Shown here: positions 34,190-45,562 of the stretch, piece after piece
Numbering within the stretch: position 1 is the stretch's first letter
How the letters are laid out: each line of letters starts with the position of its first letter
From: Vesta saturnalis
Taxonomy: Eukaryota; Arthropoda; Insecta; Coleoptera; Lampyridae
Assembly: GCA_036346205.1 (NCBI GenBank)
Contig: JARFJB010001492.1
Location: 496,001-560,000 of the forward strand
Direction of reading: 5' to 3'
Length of the DNA stretch: 64,000 nucleotides
Notes under the pieces: model-generated
Seen by the model: only the letters and a program-made list of their open reading frames with translations
Told to the model about the DNA's origin: nothing
Databases searched by the model: none
Position numbers and translations under genes: made by a program

Positions 34190-36306
34190 CGTGGAATCAA
34201 AATCCGCATAAGTAAGCACAATTTTTCTATAAAAAGTAAATTTTTAACAGTTACCGAAAAATGACTAATGACGTCTTCAAATAAAATTTTCCCGGAAAAG
34301 TACCTATATTTGTCCGCTTTTGTAAAATCTATATTTTTCTTCATATTTTTTGTTTAAACATTTCTTCTCTATCTATTACCGTTTAAAAGATATAAGCCTA
34401 AATGTTAAAGAAAAATAATAAACCAAAAATCACATTAGCTTGACAAGATCTATATGAGATTTTCCCAGCTGCTATCAATTTAATCATGTGAATTATTTTG
34501 TTCACATTTACCAACATAAATTTCTATGATATTTAAAGAAAATAAAAAAACAAGCACATATAAATACAAAAGAACATCAATTATATATAAAAATATCAAA
34601 ACTGTTGAATAAATAATAAACATTTACAATAGGTTTTCAATCTGATTACCACCTGCTATTGAACATAAATCTAATCTATAGGGAACCTCTCGTTCAGTAG
34701 CTTTCCTTATCATATCACCAGTAATATTGTTACATGCAATATTGATTTTTTTTTTTAATTTTCTACATTTCGGGATGGACTCTTATAAACCTCATGTTTG
34801 AGGGCGCCCCACAAATCTAGCGGACTGGAGACATTGTTGGCCAAGGCATTTGTCCATTTATCCCAACCTCCAAAGGTATTGTCTAAATATTGTTTTACAA
34901 TTTGAGCTTTATATGTGGGAGCTCCGTCATGTTTAAACCAAAGATACCTTCTTAACTGCAAAGGTATATTTTCAAACAACTTCCAGAAATACCAAATAAG
35001 TGTGACTGTCTAATACTCCCTCATAAAAAATATGGTCCAACCAAATGTGCTCTAATGAGGCCACACCATACATTTATACCGAAGTGGCCTTGATTTTCTA
35101 TTTGTGGGTTTTCCACTGATCAGTAGTTTGAATTTTTCCTATTTAACTTCCCATTGCTGACAAAGCGACTTTCGTCGGTCCAAAGAATATGTTGAAAAAT
35201 TCTATGATCGGCAATTTCTTGGTGAACGGCTATTTGAGCAATGAAATTGAGCCTCCTTTCCATATGCGCGTGTGCCAGTTGCTCCAAATTATGTAGTTTA
35301 TAATCATGGTACCATTTCTTTTTAAAACCCGTTGGACCGAGGTTAGTTTTAAATTCAAGGTTCTGCAAGCTTCCCTAATTGAATTCCCTGGATTCCTCTC
35401 AAAATACTCTACCACTTGAGCGAGGGTGTGTTCATTATTTATTCTTGGCGTAATTGCTACCCATTTTTAAGAAAATGCATCCTCATTTCTTGTTAAATTT
35501 TGCTCCAACCGAGCATACATTTTGAGGTCTGGAATGAGCCAATTGGGATACTTTTCTCTGTATAATTGAACAGCCCTCACAGCATTCTTTTGGGATTCAC
35601 CATATATCAGTAGCATATCTACCTTTTCATTGTTTGCAATCATTGTTACCATGAAAACTATACACGTTATTATATAATTATATTGCCTTTGATGATGCAA
35701 TAATAATGATTAAATGATACATACACATACTCTCTGAAAAATACACTGACAGTTACAGAATGTGTGCTGGTAACGGCCTACTTGATCAAGTTGCTGTAGA
35801 TAGTGATTTTATTTGGACTTATATCTTTTAAATGGTAAAGAGTAGGTGGTAATCACATTGAACCTATTGTAAATGTTTATTATTTATTCAACAGTTTTGA
35901 TATTTTTAAATATAATTGATGTTCTTTTGTATTTATATGTGCTTGTTTTTTTATTTTCTTTAAATATCATAGACATTTATGTTGGCAAATGTGAACAAAA
36001 TAATTTACATGATTAAATTCATAGCAGCTGGGAAAATCTCATATAGATCTTGTCAAGCAAATGTGACTTTTGGTTTATTTTTTTTTAACATTTTGACTTA
36101 TACCTTTTAAACGGTAGTAGATAGAGAAAAAAATTTTAAACAAAAAATATCAAGAAAAATATGGGTTATACAAAACCAGACAAATGTAGGTTCTTTTTTG
36201 GGAAAATGTTATTTGATGACGTCATAACTCATTTTCCGTAACTGTTAAAAATTTACTTTTTACAAAAAAAATGGAGCTTATTAATTCGGATTTTGTTTCC
36301 CCGCTT
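34190..36306 (-). mobile_element. Mar-G: long-TIR mariner-type element
   Basis: Two inverted arms of about 450 bases each: left 34190-34640, right about 35850-36306. Shared blocks are CAAAATCCG, AAAAGTAAATTTTTAACAGTTAC, ATGACGTC, AAAATTTTCCC-type and ATATAAATACAAAAGAACATCAATTATAT (given here as a pattern, not exact). No CAGGG terminus is seen; the outer bases are GTGGAATC on the left and GGTTTCCCCGC-like on the right, so exact ends and target duplication are unsure. The interior codes for a broken transposase on the minus strand. Confidence 0.7.
34757..35655 (-). pseudogene. Mar-G transposase, broken
   Basis: The start near 35655 gives MVTMIANNEKVDMLLIYGES, with KNAVRAVQLYREKYPNW as in the N-terminus of many insect mariner-like enzymes. 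A stop follows near 35470. NPGNSIREACRTLNLKLTSVQRVLKRN (35390-35310) is the HTH, HILWTDESRFVSNG (about 35190-35150) holds the first Asp and IENQGHFGINVWCGL follows. LWFKHDGAPTYKAQIVKQYL (34940-34880) holds the second Asp. The last block (NVSSPLDLWGALKHE) has lost the SPDLxPxDF sequence, so the third catalytic residue is missing or displaced. At least three frame breaks. Confidence 0.75.
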
Positions 36307-36930
36307 CAGGTTTTTTCACGCTTTCATTCAAGGCAAATTTATCAATCCTTCATGAAATTTCTAAATTGAAATCAGTCCTTAGTAAAATTTCTGAAGTACT
36401 CAATTTGATTATGTTCAAATTAACTTTTCCATTTTCTATGTCTTTTTGTAAATTTAAATTGGCTACCGATCAAATAACACAGATTATTTGGAATTAATGT
36501 TTAAACTCGCAATTAAAAAACAAGAGTGCCATGACAATATTGCGATGAAAAAAGAAAAATTGTTTGTAACAATTGGTTCTATTCAGTTTAAAGCTAATTT
36601 GTTTTAATTTATTCAAAGCGCTGAAAATGATTAAATACTCAGGAAAATGGACATTTTAACAAAAGTTGTTTTTACAAACAGTAGCACACCCTGTACATTA
36701 TTAAAAAATTTGAAAATTAAGATATTGCAAAATACTACAGGAGCACCAAAAATTTTGCCATTTTAAAATAAACAAAAGTCGCCTAACAAATCAGCGGCGG
36801 CGACCGCAAGTGGGATCATTTTTTCGAAAAACAATTTAATACTTATCTGTGAAACCAACGGAGATAAATCCATACACTTTGGTATTAAATGAAAGCGTAT
36901 TTTATGGACTTTCTAAAAAAGTAGTAATAC
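36307..36930. other. Spacer inside the Mar-E shell
   Basis: No coding region. Contains the isolated ACACCCTG|TA terminus at 36686-36695 and AT-rich DNA between Mar-G and Mar-H. Confidence 0.4.
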
Positions 36931-38752
36931 AGGGTGTCCACAAACTCTTTTCACAAAAGAAAACTGCAGATTCTAGAGCTGATTTTATGTCGATTTAACG
37001 TAAATTACCTTAATACAAAAATACTTCCTAAGAGAGCTGGAGCTCTTGGAAGATGGCGCCCTGACATCGGTTTAATTCAAATATCTTCAAAATGGTTTCC
37101 TTTTAAATAATGGCGCTCTGTACATTTATTCAGTGGAATATGCCCAATCGTATGGCGTGAATATGATCTTTAGTTGTACTCAAAACCGGCTCGTTTGGGA
37201 GGGGGAATTGGACATTGTTATTCATAAGTTTTTTGTTTTTCAAAATGTCGCAATTTTAATATAAAACTTAAAAAATTTCGATTTTTTTCATAAAAGAATG
37301 ATACTCTTGTCTGAAGTCGCTACGACGCACTGTTTTCGAAATAAATCAATTTTTTGAACTTTTCATGTGTTAATCATACTTTTATAAAATTAACTAAAAT
37401 TTAGTAACGAAGAATGTGCCGATATGCATTTAGTGTACGGCAAAATGCAATGCAACGCTCGCGCAGCAGCACGTAGATAAATTACCAGGTAGAAGACATC
37501 CTGTTCCTAAATCATTTACGCTTCTTCACCAAAGAATTAGGGAAACAGGATCGGTAATTCCTAAAAATAATGAAACGGGAAGACATGCTGATGTAATGGA
37601 AGAATATCAGGATGATATTTTAATGGAAATTGAGTACAATCCCGAAACAAGCGTAAGAAGGTTGGCTGCAATGTATCCCAGAGTGTCAAAATCCTCTGTG
37701 TGGAACATTCTACATAAGGAAGGCTTGTATAAAGAGAATCAAGACCAAGATTTTTGTCTAATATTTTGTTTTGTGATGAAGCCGCTTTTACAAAAGATGG
37801 AATCATTAATATGCACAATGCACACAATTACTCCTATGTTGATGAAAACCCTCATGCGATAAGGGAAAGTAAACACCAGGAAAGGTTTAGCATTAATGTA
37901 TGGATAGATGTTCTTGGTGATAATTTGCTTGGACCTGTAGAATTGCCTAATCGTTTAAACGGCGAAGAATATCTCAATTTTCTACAAAATACTTTACCGG
38001 ATTTGTTAGATGATATTAATCTGAATATTCGGCGGAACTTGTGGTTTTCACATGATGATTGTCCGGCTCACTATAGCAGAACTGTTCGTACTATTTTAGA
38101 TAACAATTACCAAGAGCGATGGATCGGAAGAGGCGGTCCGGTTGCTTGGTCAGCAAGGTCTCTAGATTTAAATCCTTGCGATTTTTGTGTTTGGAGATAT
38201 CTAAAATCATTGCTTTATTCTCAAGCAATAGAAACACGCGATCAGCTGTGGAGAAGAATTCAGGATGCCTGCGACGAATTTAGGAACAATAGGGGAATTT
38301 TTGCAAAAATTCGGCAATCTTAACATAAACGAATAAATTTGTGCATAGAACCGGATAGTCGTCATGTGGAGCATTTTGTAGATTTAGTTTTGTGTTTCAT
38401 GCTTTCATTTTTTTTATTATTAATTGTGTCAGCAACATTTTTTTGTATTAAAAACGATTATTTTTTACCAGAGTTTATTTCTTACTTTCTGAAGCAAAAT
38501 TAATTTATGACATGGAGCAGTTTGACGTTCACGCAAATATTATTTTGTTTATTTTCCAGAGCCATCTTTCATAATTGTAAATGAATTCGTTAGTTAATTT
38601 TATAAAAGTATGATTAACACATGAAAAGTTCAAATCGATTTATTTCGACAACCGTGTGTCGTAGCGACTTCAGACAAGAGTACCATCATTTTAAATAAAC
38701 GACATAAAATCAGCTGTAGAATCTGCAGTTTTCTTTTGTGAAAAGAGTTTGT
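36931..38752 (+). mobile_element. Mar-H: mariner-type element, DD41D, inside the Mar-E shell
   Basis: The left end CAGGGTGTCCACAAACTCTT follows TA at about 36929. The right arm ends AGAGTTTGTTGTCCA near 38752, with the last bases diverged. The arms share CTTTTCACAAAAGAAAACTG, AGCTGATTTTATGTCG, TCTTGTCTGAAGTCGCTACG and TTTTCATGTGTTAATCATAC. The left arm reaches about 37410 and is interrupted by extra sequence relative to the right (from about 38580). A transposase remnant lies between. Confidence 0.8.
37424..38368 (+). pseudogene. Mar-H transposase, DD41D type
   Basis: The leader MHLVYGKMQCNARAAAR (about 37424) and KSFTLLHQRIRETGS are in damaged frames. ILMEIEYNPETSVRRLA and VSKSSVWNILHKEGLY (37620-37735) form the HTH. 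The long frame 37754-38323 contains NILFCDEAAFTKDGIINMHN (first Asp), NVWIDVLGDNLLGP, LWFSHDDCPAHYSRTVR (second Asp) and ARSLDLNPCDFCVWR (third). Between the first Asp of HDD and the Asp of PCDF are 41 residues. The catalytic triad and most of the core are intact in one frame of 189 codons; the upstream part has at least two frameshifts. Confidence 0.88.
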
Positions 38753-38822
38753 TGTCCAATCACATCAAACTTATTTCACCTTCATACAATCTTCCACCCC
38801 CTCATCGTTTGGCCACCCTGTA

Positions 38823-39527
38823 TAACCATATAAAGTATCAAAAATTAATTATAATCAGATATTTATAAAGTACTAATGAACGCCTAACATGATACAGTGT
38901 ATATTTTTTCCTTTGTTTAGAGTTTCTAGTATTCTTATTTTGCAAATGAGATATATTGGTTAACTACGCAATGATTACATGCCAGAAAATTCAACATTAA
39001 TCATATTTTGTATATCACTTTAATTAAAAAATATCTATTTACAACCTTAAAGCTATATATAAAAAAAGTTAGCTTAATAAAAAATAGTTAAGTTTTCTTC
39101 TTTAATTTTGCTGCACAAATTTTATTTATAATAAAAGGTACTTTAATTAATTAGGTGTGGTTGTTTGTCCTTGAAACCACATGCTTGTTCTAATTTTATC
39201 TGAATAGGACCTCATATCAACACAAATTAATTTAATTACGTAGTATATTTTGATTATTGAATGTTTCCTTACCAAAACAATACGCGTAAGTTTGACGGGA
39301 AGGCAGGAAAGCCAACCAAATTTTATGCATTTTGATAATTAAAATCGAACTTGATAAATAAAACCAAAATTAGTCTTACATTGCTAATAGAACACAAACG
39401 TTATTCACGTCCTGATATAACTAAGTCATACAGAAATAAACACTCAGAATGAATAGAAAGCAATCATAATAAATAGTAGCAATAGACATGATCGGTAGAA
39501 GGCGCAGTCAGTAAAAATAAGCACCTA
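38823..39527. other. No recognised gene
   Basis: AT-rich DNA between Mar-E and Mar-I without coding capacity or clear repeats. Confidence 0.4.
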
Positions 39528-39529
39528 TA

Positions 39530-42128
39530 CAGGGTCCGGCTTTGGGAGCTGATCCTATGAGTATCTGCTAAACCAAACTTACTATAATTTTGAAAATTTG
39601 GTGACAGGGTAATGATGTTAGGGCTAACTCATCTAAAATATTTTCACGTTCGTACCACTTCCGGTTATACCGGAAGTCGGTACTTGGTCGCTTAGTTATA
39701 CCGGAAGTCGGTATTAAGTCGCTTATTTTAAATGGAACACCCCGTATATTAATACATTTTTGGATTCTATGTCGAATTTTAAGGTAAGTTTGTTAAATAA
39801 ACTAGATACGAAATTTCAGTCGTTTAAAAAAAAACATTTTTCTAAAAAAATAACTCGTTAATTGTTCTGTTCCTGTCAAACAATTTGAATAAAACTTTGA
39901 GGTGTTGTAGGCAAAGGTTTATTGCAACAGACTGCAAAAAATGACATTTGTATTTTTCATAAAAATAACATTATGAATGGGTAAACTTACTATCAAAAAA
40001 TGCAAGTTACTCAAAAAAATCAAATGGAAAACCCCTATTTTTTATTACTCAGATCGATTTAACGTCAAAAATTAAGGTAAGTTTGTTTAAAACTTTATTT
40101 GCTTAAACGTAACAGTTTCATACTTATTATCAAAAAAGTCCCAATTTTAAAATTTGTGATAAAAATGAGCTACATACTTAAATCTAGTATTCCTTGTTCG
40201 TGGTCACCATGGAAACCAAATAATTGAGAATTGAAACAAAGAAAAATATTTGAATAAGTTACTGCAAAAAATTATAAAAATTGATAATTTTGTGATTCAA
40301 AAGTTATTTTTGCCAAATAGAAATTTATATTAAGTTATTAAGTTATACCTTTGGGATATTTCCGTGCCTATCCTTGTAATTCCATAAACGACGCGAAAAC
40401 AGATATTGGCTTAACACCAACAACTATCAGAAGAATTCTTAAGAAACATAAGTTTAGACCATACTGTTTACAATTAGTTCAACATTTGAAAGAAGCGATT
40501 TCTTGAAACGTATTGAATTTTGTGAAACAATTTTGCTCAAAATACAAGAAATTCCTAATTTTTGACTAATATCATAAGGACGGACGAATCTAAATTTACG
40601 AAAAATGGCATATTTAATCGCCGAAACTCGCATTACTGGAATAACGAAAATAGCAATCCAATTCGCGAATGCCATTTTCAGGAAATTTGGAATTTTAACG
40701 TATTTTGTGCTATTCGGAATAACGAAATCTTTGACGTGTATTTTTACAACGAAAATTTGAGACGTTTAAAATAGTTGATTGTTGCGATTTATGATTACAA
40801 ATTTAATTTCTAGGAGAAAATTATCTTGAGATATTAAACACTCGAATTCAACCCCGATTAAATCTAGAAATGGAAAATTTATGGTACTAACAAGATGGTG
40901 CGGCCCCCTCACAACACCAACTTTATGAAATTTTTGAAGATCGTTGGTTTGCCAATAATGGTCCCTTTCCATGGCCACCTAGGTAACCTGATCTTACGCC
41001 AATGGATTTTTATCTTTGGGGTCGAATTAAAAATATTGTTTATGCTACACCACTAACGACTAAAGAAGATTGCATTGCAAGAGTAATGCCTTCAATTCTC
41101 TTTCTCCACAACAAATTTAAAGGGCTACAAATGAAGCCGTTATAAGACGGGTTCAACAATGTCTTGCGTCTAACGGGCAACATTTTGAACATTTATTGTA
41201 AATTAATTTACATTTGATCACGAGCAAAAAATACTAAATAAGCGACTTTATCGTGTAAGAATGCACTGATAAGTATGTAGTTACTACCTCCGCAGTAAAA
41301 AGTAGTTTTTTTCGATTTACTTATAAAGTATTAAATTTTTACACTTATGTTGTATTTCGAATTTGAAAAAATGACTTTTGACTCACAAAATTATCAATTT
41401 TTATAATTCTTTGCAGTAATTTTTTCTTTATTTCAATTCTCATTTATTTGGTTTCCATGGTGACCACGAACAAGGAACACTAGATTTAAGTATGTAGCTC
41501 ATTTTTATCACAAATTTTAAAATTGGGACTTTTTTGATAATAAGTATGAAACTGTTACGTTTAGGCAAATAAAGTTTTAAACAAACTTACCTTAATTTTT
41601 GACGTTAAATCGATATGAGTAATAAAAAATAGAGGTTTCCATTTGATTTTTTTGAGTAACTTGCATTTTTTGATGGTCATGTTTAGACATTCATAATTTT
41701 ATTTTTATGAAAAGTACAAATGTCATTTTTTGCAGACTGTTGCAATAAACCTTTGCCTACAACACCTCAAAGTGTTATTCAAATTGTTTGACAGGAACAG
41801 AACAACTAACGAGTTATTACTAAGACCGCATCTGTCAATTTTTTTAGAAAAATGTTTTTTTTAAAATGACTGAAATTTAGTATCTCGTTTATTTAACAAA
41901 CTTACCTTAAAATTCGACATAGAATCCCAAAATGTATTAATATATGGGATGTTATATTTAAAATAAGCGACTACGTACCCACTTCCGGTATAACCGGAAG
42001 TGGTACGAACGTGAAAATATTTTAGATGAGCTAGCCCTAACATCATTACCCTGTCACCAAATTTTCAAAATTATAGTAAGTTTGGTTTAGCAGATACTCA
42101 TAGGATTAACTCCCAAAGGCGGACCCTG
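39530..42128 (+). mobile_element. Mar-I: mariner-type element with arms of about 790 bp
   Basis: TA|CAGGGTCCGGCTTTGGGAG at the left and CTCCCAAAGGCGGACCCTG|TA at the right are inverted. The match continues almost the full length of each flank: left 39530-about 40330, right about 41340-42128. Shared blocks include CATAGGAT-type, GTTTGGTTTAGCAGATACTC-complement, AACGTGAAAATATTTTAGATGAG-complement, GGTTTCCATGGTGACCACGAACAAGG-complement (described, not exact). Each arm holds the palindrome ACTTCCGGT-AT-ACCGGAAGT. The arms make up about 60 percent of the 2599-bp element; the gene occupies the centre. Confidence 0.9.
40375..41203 (+). pseudogene. Mar-I transposase, broken
   Basis: LTPTTIRRILKKHKFRPYCLQLVQHLKE (40405-40490) is the HTH ending. 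IIRTDESKFTKNGIFNRRNS carries the first Asp in the frame opening at 40562. ECHFQEIWNFNVFCAIRNNE follows, then a stop at 40772-40774. ILNTRIQPRLNLEMENLWY leads to QDGAAPSQHQLYEIFEDRW (second Asp, about 40895-40950). PFPWPPR, a stop, then PDLTPMDFYLWGRIKN (about 40970-41030) has the third Asp. The spacing here is 36, so a few residues seem lost relative to the 41 seen in its neighbours. Stops and shifts make it inactive. Confidence 0.82.
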
Positions 42129-42269
42129 TATACTAATTATAGGTTACTTCACACGAGTGTATACAGAGTGATTCAGCATTAATCTTGATAACTTCACGAA
42201 TCGATAGCATTCGTGCTATTAACTGTTTGTGCTATTGTCCTAAAACGCCAAAGATAAATGTCAAACATT

Positions 42270-43650
42270 GAATTCCTAAACGGAAAAGGTACGATTTTCA
42301 AATTTGGCAGACCCACTAAATGGACGATCACCATTATTTTGCAGCGATTTTGGGGCAATTTTTACTGGGTGGGTGGTATTCTGTATTCTTTCAATTAGTT
42401 CCTCACGGGTATTTGCTGGTGTATGATACACTAAGCCTTTGAGATGACCCCAAACAAAATAGTCCAATGGATCCAAATCGGGCGACTGTGGTGGCCGAGC
42501 AACGGGTCCTTCAGCGGAAATTCAATGTAAGTTATTGTTTCCGACACGCCCGATCCATCGATGATGATAATTTTCATCCAACCACTGCCGAAAAAAAAAG
42601 GCCATTCCCTCCCAATGGGGGAGGGCGGGCTGCTCGAGCTTTCCGAGCTTCTTCAGCCACAATCATGGATTCCCAGCGTACATACATACATTACGTATAT
42701 ATGCATGGTGAGATTAAGGATGAGTGTGGTCAGAATAGGATCGGAAGGAACGGAGTTAGGGTTCTGAGGGGGAAAATACTACCTCAGCATTCGCCTAAGC
42801 AGCCGCATATGGTGTGCATATACGCAGTGACCATGCCGCTACATGTGTATGAGGAAACCCCCCTGAAAAAACCTCATACAAGGTAGACGGTCACGGGAAT
42901 CGAATCCATTACCTCCAGAATGCTAAGTAGGTCGTCTCACCACTACGCGATCATCTCGGTACCACTGCCAAACTTGTCGCCCATAATGCGCTGGAGCAGC
43001 AGCCAATTAGAACGAACTTTCTTGGCGCAAATTTAAAGGAACATCTTCAAACAAGCCCTGAAGCGAATTTTTCAGAAAATTACGAAATACATTTGCATTT
43101 AAGCGAGGAGATAAAAAATGCGGTCCACAAAGAGTATTTTTTTTATACCACCAACCCACACACTTGCCTTGAATTCATAATAAAACGACGTTTCTCTAAT
43201 ACACCGAGGATTTTCGTGGGCCCATACATGAAGGTTGTGGTAATTTTCAATTTCATTGTTTGTAAAATTGCTGTCATAGGTCCACAAAATGTTAGGTAGA
43301 AATTGTGGATTTATTTCTATTGATTCTAAGATCCATCTCTAAATGTTTAGGTGTTGCCCATTCGCGATCGAGACATTTGAAGCTTCTGAGAAACTCGACG
43401 TGTGCTTGAATTCTTACTTCAAAAATTGGAAGAATTCGGGATTTACTTCTTAGATTTCGTGGATTTCGATCATTGAAGCGGCGCAAATCACATTCAGACA
43501 ATCGACGATGTACCTTTACAAACACTTGTGCATTTGGTGCTCTTCATCTGCGGTCGGAAAACCCACAAACATAATGGATATCGGCATATTATTCATTTGA
43601 AAACGTTCTCAGCATTGTTGTCTCTAATGGTTGATAAACAGTAACACCCA
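42270..43650 (-). pseudogene. Mar-J transposase, interrupted by the SINE
   Basis: Read from 43560 leftward: RYIVDCLNVICAASMIEIHE and FSEASNVSIANGQHLN are damaged N-terminal and HTH parts. FLPNILWTYDSNFTNNE (about 43310-43260) holds the first catalytic region. NPRCIRETSFYYEFKASVWVGG follows to a stop at 43099. The region of the second Asp is degraded next to the SINE (ALWATSLAV, about 42990-42965). Past the SINE the protein resumes QWLDENYHHRWIGR, then SPDLDPLDYFVWGHLKGL (42490-42420) with the third Asp. The duplicated ACCACTGCC encodes the joint between the two halves. Several stops besides the insertion. Confidence 0.78.
42590..42960 (-). repeat. Full-length tRNA-derived SINE with 9-bp target duplication
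   Basis: ACCACTGCC flanks it on both sides (42581-42589 and 42961-42969). On the minus strand the head (42960-about 42885) reads ACCGAGATGATCGCGTAGTGG, fitting an A box, with GGATTCGATTCCCG about 45 bases on as the B box. CTTAGCATT lies between, as in the anticodon arm of tRNA-Ala(AGC). The body follows for about 280 bases and the element ends in a run of nine T on the minus strand at 42591-42599. Two truncated relatives lie at 15318-15505 and 16173-16395. About 371 bp. Confidence 0.88.
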
Positions 43651-44109
43651 CATTGACACTAATACGTCAATTTGCAGAAATCACATAGATTTTTGTTGTC
43701 CAAGGCAATCTACGTAAAATTTATGTCCGCAATACGACCGTACAATAACAAGAGTTTTGGCCAAAAAGTCAAAAACAAGTGCAAAAACCGAAAATGCCTA
43801 AAAATCAAAATTTGATGGCGAAGAACTGGGCAAGCACGCTACAAGATCTTATTTAATCAGTGCCGTAACACAAAAAAATTCGGATGGATAGAAAGGTGGG
43901 CGACTCCGAATAAAATATCTCGCGGTATACCAATTGCTCCAAAATAATGGTCTTCGCCCATTTTGTGCACCTACCAAATTTGGAAATCGTACCTATTTCC
44001 GTTTAGGAGATATTAAGAAAAATTCAAATTTTGGCGCCATTTATCTCTGGTAAGAATGCGTTTTAGAATAATAGTTCATACAACAAATCCCCATTATTTT
44101 CACGTGCTG

Positions 44110-45355
44110 TTCTATTCCATATTTTATGCTTCATTTAATGGTATATGTATTTTTAAAAAAAGTTGCTGACTATGGGAAAGCGCGTTTCGGTGTGGCGACG
44201 TTTATACTTGTTATATGTCTTGGATTTAGTACTACTAATTAACGTGTAATATATAGCATCCTTCGAGGCTAGATTCTGAAAATTTGTATGCGGATGTTAT
44301 ACGAAGAGCAAAAGCGTTCAATTTCGAAAATGTGTTTATTTTCTATCAAATGAAGAAAATGTTAATTATAAGTAATGCCTACTTGCAATAACTCACAATT
44401 TGCTTGCACCATCACCCAATCTTGCGCTTCTCCAGCATAAACAAGACTCCGCTTCCCTTGCAACATTATGTTGATTATGACAGATTAATGAATGAATAAT
44501 CAACTTTTGACTAGCAACATAAATGTACGTGGGGTGTATCAAAGTTTATAATAACAAGTAAACGTCATAACTATGTCTGCAATAAACTAATTATCTGGAA
44601 TGGAGTTGGTTTGAGCAGTTTCGTTCTTGTGCTCTTTGATCGTGACATAATATAAAAGATATGTACCTATGTTAACCACATTAGAAGATAATTAGATCAT
44701 TTTAAAACATGTTTTAAAATAAAATATTTATTTCGCAGAATATATCTCATTGTATCTAGTATCGTCTAAGTTCTGCATTATAAGTTAGAGCGGAATGCAC
44801 CGCTCAAATGAGAGACCGCTAAATGGAGCACCGATGAAGCAAGGGCTGCTTAAAGGTGTCTCACGGTTATGGGGCCGGTTGAATAGGGGAAAGAAGTAGT
44901 CTGAAATTGTTCCATCATTACCAATCACTAAAATACAGTTTCTATGACTGTCTAATATAACCTGAATATAATACAATATAATGGACATACTCAAAAACCT
45001 GTAACTCGAATGTTATGATTTGATACATTAGATTCAATGACCGCTCAAAATAGCGCATTTATTATTTTTATTTCTTAGAGTAATTGTGTTTCAATTAACT
45101 TAAAACCATTTTTTTCTTGTGGAGATGCTTGAAAACATTAATCGCCCTTAAACGTTAGAAGACATTCTTGATGAAATTGGACAAATTATATTACCTTACG
45201 GGCTCAAAGTAGAGTTGGTCATTGTCTGGCTTGTCGTGGCGCTCATTTAGTCTATGTGTTGTTCATACATACTTTTACATAGTTTAATAAGCAATTATGA
45301 TTAAAATAATGTCTGCTCAGATTTTTTTTATAAAAAAAAAAAACTTGTGAGTATA
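44110..45355. other. No recognised gene
   Basis: AT-rich. A short translation near 45127-45200 (MLENINRP, stop, TLEDILDEIGQI) caught the eye but is not annotated. Nothing else is supported. Confidence 0.4.
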
Positions 45356-45360
45356 TTTTG

Positions 45361-45562
45361 CCGCAGCAGCCTTGTAGCAGTCCTTTTGTTATGCATTTCC
45401 TGTTTTCAGTCGTGAATTGTTTTCTTTGCACATCATTTTAACTACTTTTACTAGATCCTTGAATATCCCTAGTGTCTGCCTTGATACTGAATCGTAAGCC
45501 CTTTTCAGATATACGAAGACTACGTACACGTCTCTGTTTTTGACCATTTTCTTTTATAAGAG
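45361..45562 (-). pseudogene. LINE reverse transcriptase fragment
   Basis: On the minus strand the frame reads VYVVFVYLKRAYDSVSRQTL, then VKMMCKENNSRLKTGNA, a stop, and further residues to 45361. The AYDSV block corresponds to the conserved 'f.D...AFD.v.r..L' motif of non-LTR reverse transcriptases, followed by the 'i..ly..n......g' stretch. Only about 65 residues remain; the catalytic YADD part is absent. It is distinct from the remnant at position 1. Confidence 0.6.

Larger units (their letters stand above)
33561..38820. mobile_element. Mar-E: outer TIR shell holding three other elements
   Basis: The left end TA|CAGGGTGGCCAAA.GA.GAGGGGGTGGAAG (33559 on) mirrors the right end ending GGCCACCCTG|TA (38820), with about 36 nearly identical terminal bases including GGAAGATTGTA. 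No transposase clearly belongs to the shell. Inside are a tRNA-like repeat (33659-34187), Mar-G (34190-36306) and Mar-H (36931-38752). A CAGGGTGT terminus also occurs at 33597 facing ACACCCTG at 36686-36693, so a further layer is possible. Best read as a non-autonomous mariner-type element that collected later insertions. Confidence 0.7.
42164..44100 (-). mobile_element. Mar-J: mariner-type element split by a SINE
   Basis: The left end TA|CAGAGTGATTCAGCATTAA starts at 42162. The left arm (42225-42350) matches the right arm (about 43930-44090) inverted, sharing CCTAAAACG, AGATAAATG, CTAAACGGAAA.AGGTACGATT and CCAAATTTGG-like blocks. The far right end could not be placed. Its transposase is on the minus strand and a full-length SINE (42590-42960) lies within it. 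Confidence 0.7.

Noticed and set aside
45127..45245. Short plus-strand translation MLENINRP/TLEDILDEIGQI recalling the N-terminus of insect SLC22-type transporters
   Set aside because: Only about 20 residues, broken by a stop, with no following transmembrane part or splice signals.
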